Source: Paratractidigestivibacter sp003150175
GTDB taxonomy: Bacteria; Actinomycetota; Coriobacteriia; Coriobacteriales; Atopobiaceae
Length of the DNA stretch: 64,000 nucleotides
Reading direction: 5' to 3' (one strand)
NCBI RefSeq assembly: GCF_964283195.1
Contig: NZ_CAXYLH010000009.1
Below, piece by piece: positions 9,399 to 18,607 of the stretch. The position numbers and the translations under genes are program-made. How positions within the stretch are numbered: the stretch's first letter is position 1; each line of letters opens with the position of its first letter. The notes under the pieces are model-generated. The model searched no databases, was not told the origin of the DNA, and worked only from the letters and a program-made list of their open reading frames with translations.

Positions 9399-9428
9399 AA
9401 AGACTCGAGCGCGTGAGTACTGGGAGGA

Positions 9429-11933
9429 TTACTCGTTGTCGCCCGCGGTCATCTGGGTAGCGGAGAGCGTGCCCTCGGAGTTGGCGGCGGCGTCGGGCCA
9501 CACCCAGCTGGTGAAGTCGGGGTGGTCATAGCCCTCGTCGACGGCGAACTGGAAAGCCTCCTGGCGGAAGTCCTCCCACTTCTGGATCTGGTCGGCGTAC
9601 TTCTGGGCGTCGACGAGGCGCAGGGCGTCGGCCGCGAGCGCCCAGCGGTCCATGTTGTTGAGGCGCAGCATGTCGAACGGCGTGGTCGTGGAGCCCTTCT
9701 CCTCGTAGCCGTGGACGCGGAAGTTGTCGTGGTTCGGACGGTCCCAAATCAGGCGACGGATGGTGCCCGCGTAGGCGTGGAAGGCAAAGAGGACCGGCTT
9801 GTTGTGGCCGAAGAACTCCTCGAAGCGCTCGTCGGAGATGGCCTGGTCGTTCTCGCTCACGTTCTGGATCTTGAGCAGGTCGACGACGTTGACGAAGGTG
9901 GCCTTGACGCCGAGCTTCTTGAGCATGTCGAGGGCGGCGAGGGCCTCAAGGGTCGGGACGTCGCCGCAGGTGGCGATCACGAGGTCGGCGTCATCGATGG
10001 AGTCGGCAGAGGAAGCCCACTTCCACTCGGCCAGGCCCTCGGCCAGCTCGGCCTTGGCATCGTCGACGGTGATGAAGGTCGGGGCCGGCTGCTTGCCGCA
10101 GAAGATGGCGTTCACGCAGTTGGTCGAGGTGTAGCACTTCTCGGCGACGGCGAGGGCCATGTTGGCGTCGCAGGGGTAGTAGGCGTTGACAACGTGGGTG
10201 TCGTTGGCCTTGTTGAGCAGCAGGTCGACGAAGCCCGGGTCCTGGTGAGAGAAGCCGTTGTGGTCCTGACGCCAGACGTGGCTGGAGAGCAGGATGTTGA
10301 GGCCGGCGATCGGGGCGCGCCAAGGAATCTCGCGCACGGTGGCCTCAAGCCACTTGCAGTGCTGGTTGACCATGGAGTCGACGACGTGGACGAAGGACTC
10401 GTAGGAGCTCCACACGCCGGTACGGCCGGTCAGGACATAGCCCTCGAGGAAGCCCTCGCACTGGTGCTCGGAGAGCTGCTCGACGACCTTACCGGACGGA
10501 TAGAGCAGGTCATCGTTGTCGCCGTCGGCGTAGTAGCCGCCCTCCCACTGCTTGTTGGTGTACTTGTAGGCGTCCTGCAGACGGTTGGAAGCGGTCTCGT
10601 CCGGGCCGAAGATGCGGAAGTTGTCGTTCTTGGCGAGGACGTCGGCGGTATAGGCGCCGAAGACGCGGGCCGCCTCGGTAGCGCCCCAGCCGTGGCCCTT
10701 CTCGGCAACCGGCACCTCGTGGGCGTGGATGTCGGGGAGGTCGAGCTTCTGGAGGACCTTGCCACCGTTGGCGTTGGGGTTGGCGCCGATGCGCAGGTCG
10801 CCCTTAGGCATGAACGCGGTGACCTCGGGACGGATCTGGCCCTCCGGGGTGAAGAGCTCCTCGGGCTTGTAGGAGCGCAGCCAGCTGCGGAGCACGCGGA
10901 AGTGCTCGTGGGTGTCCTTGGCGGAAGCCAGCGGCACCTGGTGGGCACGCCAAGAGCCCTCGGTCTTCTTGCCGTCGATGTGCTTGGGGCACGTCCAGCC
11001 CTTGGGGGTGCGGAAGATGATCATCGGGTAGACGGGACGGGTCTCGTCGCCCTCCTCGGCGCAGGCCTTGATGTCGCAGATCTCGTCGAAGACCTCCTCG
11101 AGGAGGTTGGCGAAGCGACGGTGGATGGAGGCGTGGGACTCGTTGTCGAAGCCGGCGACAAAGAAGTGCGGCTCATAGCCCATGCCCTCGAAGAACTCGG
11201 CGAGCTCGGTGTCGGAGATGCGGGCGAGGATCGTCGGGTTGGCGATCTTGTAGCCGTTGAGGTGCAGGATCGGCAGGACGATGCCGTCGGTCTTGGGGTT
11301 CACGAGCTTGTTGGACTGCCAGGAAGTGGCAAGCGGGCCGGTCTCGGACTCGCCGTCGCCCACTACGGCCACGGCCAGCAGGGAGGGGTTGTCCATGACG
11401 GCGCCGTAGGCGTGGGACAGGGTGTAGCCGAGCTCGCCGCCCTCGTGGATGGAGCCGGGGGTCTCGGGCGCGAAGTGGCTGGGGATGCCGCCGGGGTAGG
11501 AGAACTGGCGGAAGAACTTCTGGAGGCCGGCCTCGTCATCGGTGATGTCCGGACGGATCTCGCGGTAGGTGCCGTCGAGCAGGGACTGGGAGGTGCCGGC
11601 AGGTCCGCCGTGGCCGGGGCCCATGAGGAAGACGGCGTTCTGCTGGTGGTCGGCGATGAGGCGGTTGACGTGGCCAAAGAGGAAGTTCACGCCGGGGGTG
11701 GTGCCCCAGTGGCCGACGAGGCGGTGCTTGACGTCGGCGCGGCTGAAGTCGCGCTTCTCGCCGGTCTTCTCGTCGACGAAGTCCTTCTTCATCAGCGGGT
11801 TGGAGCGAAGGTAGATCTGGCCGACCGAGAGATAGTTCGCGGCGCGCCAGTACTTCTCGACGCCCTCGAGCTCCTCCTCGGGGACGGCGTGGTCGAGCTT
11901 CTGCCACGGGGTGCCGATAACGGGCTGTGCCAT
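9429..11933 (-). CDS. xfp: Xylulose-5-phosphate / fructose-6-phosphate phosphoketolase
   Basis: An 834-residue thiamine-diphosphate enzyme that splits xylulose 5-phosphate (and usually fructose 6-phosphate) with phosphate into acetyl phosphate and glyceraldehyde 3-phosphate (or erythrose 4-phosphate). Landmarks are GHWGTTPGVNFLFGHVNRL, GPGHGGPAG, SIHEGGELGY and the ThDP motif GDGESETGP near residue 190. Length is the family norm. Whether it prefers Xu5P or is dual cannot be read from sequence by eye. It lies just beyond the arabinose genes on the same strand; arabinose catabolism yields xylulose 5-phosphate, its substrate. Two LacI-like operator sequences lie upstream (12007-12051). Confidence 0.97.
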   Translation of the reverse strand: MAQPVIGTPWQKLDHAVPEEELEGVEKYWRAANYLSVGQIYLRSNPLMKKDFVDEKTGEKRDFSRADVKHRLVGHWGTTPGVNFLFGHVNRLIADHQQNAVFLMGPGHGGPAGTSQSLLDGTYREIRPDITDDEAGLQKFFRQFSYPGGIPSHFAPETPGSIHEGGELGYTLSHAYGAVMDNPSLLAVAVVGDGESETGPLATSWQSNKLVNPKTDGIVLPILHLNGYKIANPTILARISDTELAEFFEGMGYEPHFFVAGFDNESHASIHRRFANLLEEVFDEICDIKACAEEGDETRPVYPMIIFRTPKGWTCPKHIDGKKTEGSWRAHQVPLASAKDTHEHFRVLRSWLRSYKPEELFTPEGQIRPEVTAFMPKGDLRIGANPNANGGKVLQKLDLPDIHAHEVPVAEKGHGWGATEAARVFGAYTADVLAKNDNFRIFGPDETASNRLQDAYKYTNKQWEGGYYADGDNDDLLYPSGKVVEQLSEHQCEGFLEGYVLTGRTGVWSSYESFVHVVDSMVNQHCKWLEATVREIPWRAPIAGLNILLSSHVWRQDHNGFSHQDPGFVDLLLNKANDTHVVNAYYPCDANMALAVAEKCYTSTNCVNAIFCGKQPAPTFITVDDAKAELAEGLAEWKWASSADSIDDADLVIATCGDVPTLEALAALDMLKKLGVKATFVNVVDLLKIQNVSENDQAISDERFEEFFGHNKPVLFAFHAYAGTIRRLIWDRPNHDNFRVHGYEEKGSTTTPFDMLRLNNMDRWALAADALRLVDAQKYADQIQKWEDFRQEAFQFAVDEGYDHPDFTSWVWPDAAANSEGTLSATQMTAGDNE

Positions 11934-11995
11934 GCTTGATCCTCCTAAATCGTATTCCCCCGGAGCGGATTCCGGAGGTTTGTGAACTGTTTTGG

Positions 11996-12051
11996 AGTAT
12001 AGAAGGGTAAAACGCTTTACTTTACGAGAATTTAAGAGTAATTCGTTTTAC
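11996..12051 (-). promoter_or_regulatory. xfp promoter with two LacI-family operator-like palindromes
   Basis: On the minus strand a TATACT hexamer (11996-12001) sits about 60 bases before the xfp start and is a plausible -10; no clear -35 is seen. GTAAAACGCTTTAC (12007-12020) is a near-perfect palindrome with the central CG typical of LacI-family sites and would overlap the -35/-10 spacer. GTAATTCGTTTTAC (12038-12051) shares the outer GTAA/TTAC and central CG. The two sites are 31 bp apart, three helical turns. The adjacent LacI gene is the obvious candidate regulator (inference). Confidence 0.5.
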
Positions 12052-12151
12052 TCGCGCAATTGTTTAGTACATTGCAAGAAGTACCGGGGTTTCTTGCCCG
12101 CCTGGGCAAAAACTCGGATGCGCGGCCCTGGACGCGGAGCGAGGCGAGGGG

Positions 12152-13174
12152 CTAGAGCCAGCGGACGGAGTCCTTAACGACGACCTTCGGGCGCAGGATC
12201 TTTGTGACGGAGGCGGAGCGCTCGCGCGATTCGGCGTCCTCCTCCAGGCGCGCGAACATGAGCTCGAGCGCCTCGGCGGCGAGCTCGCGCGGGTTCTGCT
12301 CGATGGAGGTGAGCGCGGGCTCGAAGAGCGCGTCGGCGGCGGAGTTGTCGTAGCTCACCACCGAGTAGTCGCGCGGGACGCGCAGGTCCTCGGCGTACAG
12401 GAGCTTGAGCAGGCCGAGCGCGATGTTGTCCGAGCTCGCGAAGACGGCCGTGGCGTCGGTCTTGAGCACGCCCTTGGCCGACTCATGGGCGTCGTCGATG
12501 TAGTAGGCGCTGTGGAGCTCCAGCTCCGGGTCGGGCTCGATGCCGTGCTCGCGCAGCGCGCGCTCGTAGCCGGCCATACGCTCGCGTCCGGTGTTCGACT
12601 CTTTGTTGATGATCGCGGCGATGCGCTCGTGGCCGCGCCCGAGCAGGTAGGAAGTCGCGAGGTAGCCGCCCTGCTCGTTGTTGAAGCCCACGTAGTCGCA
12701 GTCAAGCCCCTCGATGAAGCGGTCGACCATGACGTAGGGCACGGGCAGCTGCTCGAGGATCGACTTCAGGCCGTGTGAGTAGCGCAGCTCGTCCGCGACG
12801 ACGATGAAGAGCCCGTCCACGCCGCGGTTGACGAGCAGGCGCACGAGGTCGGCGTCGTTTTGGGTGCTGTCGTCCGAGTTGGTGATGAGCAGCAGGTAGC
12901 CGCGCTTGCGGCACGCGACCTCGAGGCTGTGCGCGAGCGACGAGAAGAACCTCGACTCGATGTTCGGCACGATGAGGCCGAGGGTCTGCGAGTGCTGGGT
13001 GACGAGGCTGCGCGCGATCTGGTTGGGGATGTAGCGCTTCTTGCGCGCGACCTCCTTGATGCGGGCGCGGCTCTCGGCGGAGATCTTGCACGGCCGGTCG
13101 TTGAGCACGAGGGAGACCGCGGTCGGGCTCAGGCCCACTTCCCTCGCTATGTCCTTGAGCGTGACCTTGGCCAT
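12152..13174 (-). CDS. LacI-family transcriptional regulator (arabinose locus)
   Basis: A 340-residue regulator. Residues 4-50 are a LacI helix-turn-helix (VTLKDIAREVGLSPTAVSLV, then the hinge VARKKRYIPNQIARSL). The rest is a periplasmic-binding-protein-like effector domain (QTLGLIVPNIESRFFSSLA onwards, with VFASSDNIALGLLKLL near 260). Effector and polarity are not evident; its place at the end of the arabinose gene run and next to xfp suggests a sugar such as arabinose. It is not related to the GntR-type AraR of Bacillus. Separated from galM by a short hairpin (13191-13211). Confidence 0.92.
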   Translation of the reverse strand: MAKVTLKDIAREVGLSPTAVSLVLNDRPCKISAESRARIKEVARKKRYIPNQIARSLVTQHSQTLGLIVPNIESRFFSSLAHSLEVACRKRGYLLLITNSDDSTQNDADLVRLLVNRGVDGLFIVVADELRYSHGLKSILEQLPVPYVMVDRFIEGLDCDYVGFNNEQGGYLATSYLLGRGHERIAAIINKESNTGRERMAGYERALREHGIEPDPELELHSAYYIDDAHESAKGVLKTDATAVFASSDNIALGLLKLLYAEDLRVPRDYSVVSYDNSAADALFEPALTSIEQNPRELAAEALELMFARLEEDAESRERSASVTKILRPKVVVKDSVRWL

Positions 13175-13190
13175 GCTGGTCCTTTCGTAA

Positions 13191-13211
13191 GCCGGGGACG
13201 TACGCCCCGGC
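13191..13211 (-). terminator. Hairpin between galM and the LacI gene
   Basis: A perfect 7-bp stem GCCGGGG/CCCCGGC with a 7-nt loop, eight bases past the galM stop on the minus strand. There is no T-run, so it may weaken rather than end transcription. Confidence 0.4.
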
Positions 13212-13218
13212 TATTTTG

Positions 13219-14289
13219 TCACGCGAAGGCGTAGACGGTGCGGGAACGGAACGGACGGTCGGGCCCGAACACCGGCTGCGGGAAGTTCGGGTGGTGGATC
13301 GCGTCGGCAAAGAAGTTCGTCTCGAGCGCGACGGCGTCGTGGTCATGATAGTCGACCCCGCCCTTGCCGCGAACCCCGTCGAGGTAGTTGCCGGTATAGA
13401 CCTGCATGCCGGGCATGTCGGTCGTCACCGTCATGCGGATCTTCGACTCGTCGCCCACGAGCTCTGCCACGCGGCGGCCGGCGCCGATGAAGCTGCCCTC
13501 CCCCGCCTCGGCCTCGGGCAGGACGAAGTTGTGGTCGATGCCGCGGGCGTTCACGATGGAGTGCGCGGGACTCGCAACGACGTCGGCGAGCTTCTTTCCG
13601 TCGTGGAGGTCGAGCGGGGTGCCGTCGATGGGCAGGATCCGCCCGGTCGAGACGAGCGCGTCGTCGGTCTCGGTGTACGAGTCGGCGTCGACGGTCAGGC
13701 GGTGCCCGAGCACGGTGCGGCCGTCGCAGCCGTTGAGGTTCCAGTAGCTGTGGTTGGTCATGTTGACGAGCGTCGGCGCGTCGGGCGTGCCGTCATAGGT
13801 GATGACCAGCTCGTTTGCCGCCGTGACCTCGAAGGTGAGGTGCATCTGGACCGCACCGGGGAAGCCTTGGTCGCCGTCGGGCGAGTCGAGCACGAGCTCG
13901 ACCAGACCACCGTCAGCGCCCTGCTCCGCGCGCGCGACCGCCCAGAAGCGCTTGCACCAGAAGTCGCGGCCGCTGTGGTTACAGTTAGCCCCCTCGTTGG
14001 CCGTGAGCTCGTAGGTCTTTCCCTCAAGCTGGAAAGAGGCCCCGCCGATGCGGTTGACCACGCGCCCAACCGTCGCGCCGAGCAGCGCGTCGTCGGCCTC
14101 GTAGCCCGCGGCGTCGTCGTAGCCGAGCACCACGTCGAGCGGCTCCGCGCCCTCGCACGGCACCTTCACGGAGACCATGCGCGCGCCGAAGTCGGACACC
14201 GCGACCTCCATGCCCGCCGCGTTGCGGACCGTATACAGCGACGCCGGCCCCTCAGAAACGTTGCCGAACGGAGCAGGAATGACCTTCAT
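13219..14289 (-). CDS. galM: Aldose 1-epimerase (mutarotase)
   Basis: A 356-residue galactose-mutarotase-family protein that interconverts alpha and beta anomers of aldoses in the cytoplasm. Seen in sequence: DFGARMVSVKVP, NRIGGASFQLEGKTYEL, NCNHSGRDFW, the catalytic-His segment NMTNHSYWNLNG near residue 180, and the C-terminal ALETNFFADAIHHPNFP with the catalytic Glu. The ATG at 14289 follows GAAAGG. It is the fourth catabolic gene of the arabinose run, where it would provide the anomer that AraA uses. Confidence 0.93.
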   Translation of the reverse strand: MKVIPAPFGNVSEGPASLYTVRNAAGMEVAVSDFGARMVSVKVPCEGAEPLDVVLGYDDAAGYEADDALLGATVGRVVNRIGGASFQLEGKTYELTANEGANCNHSGRDFWCKRFWAVARAEQGADGGLVELVLDSPDGDQGFPGAVQMHLTFEVTAANELVITYDGTPDAPTLVNMTNHSYWNLNGCDGRTVLGHRLTVDADSYTETDDALVSTGRILPIDGTPLDLHDGKKLADVVASPAHSIVNARGIDHNFVLPEAEAGEGSFIGAGRRVAELVGDESKIRMTVTTDMPGMQVYTGNYLDGVRGKGGVDYHDHDAVALETNFFADAIHHPNFPQPVFGPDRPFRSRTVYAFA

Positions 14290-14345
14290 GTCGCACCTTT
14301 CGTCTAAAGAATCGACCACCGTGACCCCTCGGCCCCCGCCGCCGA

Positions 14346-14389
14346 CTGCGGCCCCGATGCCCAGAAGCTCGCGGGCCTCGGGGCCGCAG
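14346..14389 (-). terminator. Intercistronic hairpin between araD and galM
   Basis: A perfect 12-bp inverted repeat (CTGCGGCCCCGA and complement) separated by 20 bases. It lies about 20 bases past the araD stop, with no T-run. It could be an attenuator or an mRNA processing/stability structure. Confidence 0.45.
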
Positions 14390-14408
14390 CCGGCGGGGAT
14401 AGCGGTCG

Positions 14409-15122
14409 CTACTGCGCGCCGCCCTGGCCGTAGTAGGCGTTCGGGCCGTGCTTGCGCATGTAGTGCTTGTTGAGCAGGTACTGGGGCGCCGGTCCGCAGT
14501 GGGCCGAGAGGATCTCGGTGTCGCGCGCCATCTTTGCGACCTCCTCGAGCACGACGGCGTGGTAGGCGGCGTGCGCGGCGTCCTTGCCCCACGTGAACGG
14601 GCCGTGGTTGCGCACCAGCACGCCGGGAACGGCGACGGGGTCGATGCCGCGCTCCTCGAAGCCCGAGACGATAACCTTGCCGGTGTTGAGCTCGTAGGCC
14701 TCCTCGATCTCGTCCTCGGTCAGGCCGCGCATGCAGGGCACGGGGCCGTAGAAGTAGTCGGCATGGGTCGTGCCGTATGCCGGGATGTCGCGGCCGGCCT
14801 GCGCCCAAGAGACGGCGGCAGCGGAGTGGGTGTGGACGCAGCCGAGGACGCCCTTCTCGGCCCAGTTCTTGTAGATCCAGGCGTGGGTAAGGGTGTCGGA
14901 GGAGGGGTTGAGGTCGCCCTCGACGCGCTTGCCCTCGAGGTCGCAGACGACCATGTTGTCGGGGCTGAGCTCGTCGTAGTCAACGCCGGACGGCTTGATC
15001 ACAAAGAGACCCGTCTCGGGGTCGAACTCGGAGGCGTTGCCCCAAGTGAAGACGACCAGCCCGTGCTTGGGCAGGTCCATGTTCGCCTCGTAGACCTTCT
15101 CGCGCAGTTCCTTGAGCATCAT
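14409..15122 (-). CDS. araD: L-ribulose-5-phosphate 4-epimerase
   Basis: A 237-residue class II aldolase-fold epimerase that converts L-ribulose 5-phosphate to D-xylulose 5-phosphate. Visible are FTWGNAS near residue 30, IKPSGV near 45, the zinc ligands in VHTHS near 95 and the later HADYF, and LLNKHYMRKHG close to the C-terminus, a hallmark of AraD. The first ATG of the ATGATG pair at 15122 is chosen because AAAGGAG lies nine bases upstream. It follows araB by about 100 bases on the minus strand and supplies the substrate of the phosphoketolase. Confidence 0.95.
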   Translation of the reverse strand: MMLKELREKVYEANMDLPKHGLVVFTWGNASEFDPETGLFVIKPSGVDYDELSPDNMVVCDLEGKRVEGDLNPSSDTLTHAWIYKNWAEKGVLGCVHTHSAAAVSWAQAGRDIPAYGTTHADYFYGPVPCMRGLTEDEIEEAYELNTGKVIVSGFEERGIDPVAVPGVLVRNHGPFTWGKDAAHAAYHAVVLEEVAKMARDTEILSAHCGPAPQYLLNKHYMRKHGPNAYYGQGGAQ

Positions 15123-15155
15123 TGCTTTGTGCTCCTTTCGCACATGTTTTTATCT

Positions 15156-15204
15156 GCGAACTGAATGATTTGAACGTTTGACCAGCGCAAACCATTCAGT
15201 TCGC
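15156..15204 (-). repeat. Inverted repeat between araB and araD
   Basis: Arms GCGAACTGAATG (15156-15167) and CATTCAGTTCGC (15193-15204) are perfect complements around 25 bases. It fills most of the araB-araD gap and could be a terminator-attenuator or an operator. Confidence 0.55.
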
Positions 15205-15218
15205 CATACGCGATGATT

Positions 15219-16826
15219 CTAGACCAATTGCGCCTCGGCGGCCTTCTCGGCCTCGTTGACCTTCTTGAAGGAGGCGAGGAAGGCGCGGTAGCCCTCGACG
15301 TCGGCCGGGTCGGGCTCGATCGTGGTGCCCTCCATGCCGGCGAAGACCTTGTTGTCGAGGAAGTCCGCGAGGGTCTCGCCCTCGGCCTTGGTCGCCATGT
15401 AGGAGGCGGCGACGGCCTGGCCCCAGGCGCCGCCCTCCCCCGCCGTCGCCATGACGGTCACGGGCGCCTCGAGCGCGGCGGCCAGCAGGCTTTGGGCCAC
15501 CTTCGGGGTCTTGAAGATGCCGCCGTGGCCGTAGAGCTTGTCGATCTTCACGTCCTCGGCGCGCAGGGCCTCGTTGCCCGCGGCCAGGGCGCCGAAGGCG
15601 GCCATGATGTTCATGCGCATGAAGTTGGCGATGGAGAAGTTCGCGTTCTGCTTGCGGACGACCATCGGGAAGCCGGTCTGGACGCCCATGACCGTCTCGC
15701 CGCTGATGAAGGGGATCGAGACGAGGCCGCCGGCGTCTTTGTCGCCGGTGAGGGCGGCGTTGAAGAGCTTGGTGTAGATGTCGCCCTTCTTGACGGGGAC
15801 GCCCATGGTGTCGGCGAAGTCGGCGAGCAGGTCGACCCAGTCGTTGATGTCGGAGGTGCAGTTGTTGCAGTGCACCATGGCCACGGGATCGCCGACCGGA
15901 GTGGTCACGAGGTCGATCTCCTCGGCGGTGGCGTCCTTGAGCGCGTGCTCGAGCACAATCATCGAGAACACCGAGGTGCCGGCGCTGACGTTGCCGGTGC
16001 GCTGGGCGATGGAGTTCGTCGCGATCATGCCGGTGCCGGCGTCGCCCTCAGGCGGGCACAGCGGGCATCCGGCCTCGAGGTCGCCCGAGGGGTCGAGCAG
16101 GCGCGCGCCCTCCTCGGTGAGGTGCCCGGCAACCTCGCCGGCCACGAGCACCTTCGGCAGCAGGTCCTCGACCTTCCAGGCCACGCCCTTGCTGGCCACG
16201 AGCTCATCGAACTGGTCGATCTTCGCGGCGTCGTAGTCGCGGGTCTCGGAGTCGATGGGGAACATGCCCGACGCGTCGCCGATCGAGAGGACCTTCTGGC
16301 CCGTGAGGCGCCAGTGCACGAAGCCCGCGAGCGTCGTGAAGAAGTCGATCTGCGGCACGTGCTCCTCTTTGTTGAGGATGGCCTGGTAGATGTGGCTGAC
16401 ACTCCAGCGCTCGGGCGTGTGGAAGGCAAAGAGGCGCGAGAGCTCGTGGGCGGCCTCGGTGGTCGTGGTGTTGCGCCAGGTGCGGAACGGCACGAGGAGC
16501 TTGCCGGCGGCGTCGAACGGCAGGTAGCCGTGCATCATGGCGCTGATGCCGAGGGCGCCGACCTTGTGCAGGGTGACGCCGTACTTGGCCTCGACGTCGG
16601 CCTTGAGGGAAGCGTAGCAGGTCTTGAGGCCGTCGAAGATCTCGGCCTCGCTGTAGGTCCAGTAGCCGTCGACGAGCGAGTTCTCCCAGTCGAAGGTGCC
16701 GATGGCGATGGGCTCGTTGTCGGCGTCGTCGAGGACGGCCTTCACGCGGGTCGAGCCGTACTCGATGCCCAAGGAGGTGCGGCCGGCCTCGATATCGGCG
16801 ACGATCTGCTCTTTGGTCTTGCTCAT
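15219..16826 (-). CDS. araB: Ribulokinase (FGGY family)
   Basis: A 535-residue sugar kinase of the FGGY family. The first phosphate motif is GIEYGSTRVKAVL near residue 20. SAMMHGYLPFD, FRTWRNTTT, DASGMFPID and the C-terminal GHGGIFKTP and GEGGAWGQAVAA follow in order. It would phosphorylate L-ribulose with ATP. The sequence belongs to the branch found in Actinobacteria and Firmicutes that is often annotated only as an FGGY kinase; the assignment to ribulokinase rests on its place between araA and araD. Upstream lie two copies of a 29-bp palindromic repeat. Confidence 0.88.
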   Translation of the reverse strand: MSKTKEQIVADIEAGRTSLGIEYGSTRVKAVLDDADNEPIAIGTFDWENSLVDGYWTYSEAEIFDGLKTCYASLKADVEAKYGVTLHKVGALGISAMMHGYLPFDAAGKLLVPFRTWRNTTTTEAAHELSRLFAFHTPERWSVSHIYQAILNKEEHVPQIDFFTTLAGFVHWRLTGQKVLSIGDASGMFPIDSETRDYDAAKIDQFDELVASKGVAWKVEDLLPKVLVAGEVAGHLTEEGARLLDPSGDLEAGCPLCPPEGDAGTGMIATNSIAQRTGNVSAGTSVFSMIVLEHALKDATAEEIDLVTTPVGDPVAMVHCNNCTSDINDWVDLLADFADTMGVPVKKGDIYTKLFNAALTGDKDAGGLVSIPFISGETVMGVQTGFPMVVRKQNANFSIANFMRMNIMAAFGALAAGNEALRAEDVKIDKLYGHGGIFKTPKVAQSLLAAALEAPVTVMATAGEGGAWGQAVAASYMATKAEGETLADFLDNKVFAGMEGTTIEPDPADVEGYRAFLASFKKVNEAEKAAEAQLV

Positions 16827-16845
16827 AGGTGGACTCCTCTATTCG

Positions 16846-16874
16846 TGACGAAAAGGGACAGTCCCTTTTCGTCA
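16846..16874. repeat. 29-bp palindromic repeat, copy 1
   Basis: Arms TGACGAAAAGGGAC and GTCCCTTTTCGTCA flank a single A; the palindrome is perfect. It lies 20 bases upstream of the araB start. Further copies are at 16887 and 58126. Confidence 0.9.
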
Positions 16875-16886
16875 TCAATCGTTTTA

Positions 16887-16915
16887 TGACGAAAAGGGAC
16901 TGTCCCTTTTCGTCA
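16887..16915. repeat. 29-bp palindromic repeat, copy 2
   Basis: Same arms as copy 1 with a central T, separated from it by 12 bases. Together the two copies occupy most of the araA-araB gap. Confidence 0.9.
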
Positions 16916-16972
16916 AAACGGCCACGCCTCCCGGGCGGAAGACGCGGCCGTTATCACGCACGTGCGGGCGAC

Positions 16973-18469
16973 TTACTTGTAGTAAACCTCGCCGAGCTTG
17001 AGGTCGCGCTTGAAGTCGCGAAGGTTGGTGTTCGCGTCGATGACGACGGACTCGATGCCCATGGCGTCGGCCCAGTCGATCATCTGGTCAGCGGTAAGGT
17101 CGTAGGAGACCGCGGTGTGGTGCGCGCCGCCGGCGTAGATCCAAGCCTCGGTGCCGACCTTGAGGTTCGGGCGCGGGGTCCAGAACATGGTGCCGGTCGG
17201 GAGCTTCGGCATGGGCTTCTCGACCTTCTTGCAGTCGACGTCCTGGATGATCAGGCGGAAGCGGTTGCCAAGGTCGATGAGGGAGGTGGCGATGGCGGGG
17301 CCGGTCTTTGCGGTGAAGATCAGGCGCGCCGGGTCCTCACGGTCGCCCATGGAAAGCGGAGTGGCGCGAATCTTGATCTCGCCGTCGGCCATCGAAGGAT
17401 CGACCTCGGACATGTGGGACTCGAGGATGCCGTCCTTGCCCGGGACGAGGTTGTAGGTGTAGTCCTCCATGAGCGCGGAGCCCTTGGCGTTCGGGTCGTT
17501 GGCGGTCATGACCTTCATGAGGCGCACCATGCCCGGGGTCTTCCAGTCGCCCTCGGGGCCGAAGCCGAAGCCCTTCTGCATGAGGCGCTGGATGGAGAGA
17601 GACGGGAGCTGCTTCAGGGCGCCGAGGTCACCGAAGTGGTCGGAGAAGGCGTTGTAGTTGTGCTCCACGAGGAAGCGCTCGATGCCGATCTCCTGGGCAG
17701 CCTGGACCTCGACGTGACGACGGAACTCCTCCGGGTCGCGGCCGTCGAGCACGAGGCCGTAGGTCTCGTAGTACTCGTCGGTGAGCTCCTTGACCTCAGC
17801 AGCGGTCACGGACTCGACGTAGGGGGTGAGGTCATTGATCGGCCACGCGTCGACGGTCCAGCCGAGCTTGACCTGGGCCTCGATCTTGTCGCCATCGGTG
17901 ACGGCGACGTTGCGCATGGTGTCGGCGAAGCGGGCGATGCGGATGTTGCGGGACTCGTTGATACCCACGGCGACGCGCTGCCACTGGCCGAGCTCGGTGA
18001 GGGCGACGGGATCCTTCCAGTAACCAAAGACGACCTTGTGGTTCCAGCGCATGCGGGCAAAGATGTGCCCGAGCTCGCGCTCACCGTGAGCGGCCTGGTT
18101 CTCGTTCATGAAGTCCATGTCGATGGTGTCGTACGGGATCTCCTCGTTGTACTGCGTCGCAAACTGGCACAGCGGCTTGCGGAGGTCCTGCAGGCCCAGA
18201 ATGTAGTTCTTGGAGGGGCTGAAGGTGTGGGCCCAGGTGATGATACCGGCGCAGTCGGGGTCGTTGTTGGCCTCGTTGAAGACCTGCTGGATCATCGAAG
18301 CGGTGAGGAGGTTGGGCTTGAGCTCGACCTCGAACGGGATCTCTTTAGAGGCGTTGAGGTAGTTGACGACCTCCTCGGCGTGCTCGTGCACGTGCTGGAG
18401 GCACTCGTCGCCGTACAGGTCCTGGGTGCAGGGGCAGAAATAGAACTTGTACTTCTTGATCTCGAGCAT
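16973..18469 (-). CDS. araA: L-arabinose isomerase
   Basis: A 498-residue isomerase converting L-arabinose to L-ribulose. The sequence shows TWAHTFSPSKNYILGL near residue 80, NQAAHGERELGHI near 125, FGFGPEGDWKTPGMVRLMKV near 300, the Mn-binding Glu and His regions (SALMEDYTYNL) and GGAHHTAVSYDL near 450. Length is normal. The ATG giving MLEIKKYKFYF is preceded by AAAGGAACGAAC; a longer frame opening at TTG 18574 is disfavoured. It is the first enzyme after the importer genes in the minus-strand arabinose run. The start coordinate could be off by one base. Confidence 0.95.
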   Translation of the reverse strand: MLEIKKYKFYFCPCTQDLYGDECLQHVHEHAEEVVNYLNASKEIPFEVELKPNLLTASMIQQVFNEANNDPDCAGIITWAHTFSPSKNYILGLQDLRKPLCQFATQYNEEIPYDTIDMDFMNENQAAHGERELGHIFARMRWNHKVVFGYWKDPVALTELGQWQRVAVGINESRNIRIARFADTMRNVAVTDGDKIEAQVKLGWTVDAWPINDLTPYVESVTAAEVKELTDEYYETYGLVLDGRDPEEFRRHVEVQAAQEIGIERFLVEHNYNAFSDHFGDLGALKQLPSLSIQRLMQKGFGFGPEGDWKTPGMVRLMKVMTANDPNAKGSALMEDYTYNLVPGKDGILESHMSEVDPSMADGEIKIRATPLSMGDREDPARLIFTAKTGPAIATSLIDLGNRFRLIIQDVDCKKVEKPMPKLPTGTMFWTPRPNLKVGTEAWIYAGGAHHTAVSYDLTADQMIDWADAMGIESVVIDANTNLRDFKRDLKLGEVYYK

Positions 18470-18607
18470 GTTCGTTCCTTTCGGACGCATATGCGGTGCA
18501 AGCGTTTTTGGGCGGTAGGGCCGCCATAAGGGGACCTCCCGGATGGCCCCGCCCCCAAGGGAAGAGGTGGGCAAGGGGCGAGGCCAAAGGGAGGGTGGAG
18601 CCGAAAG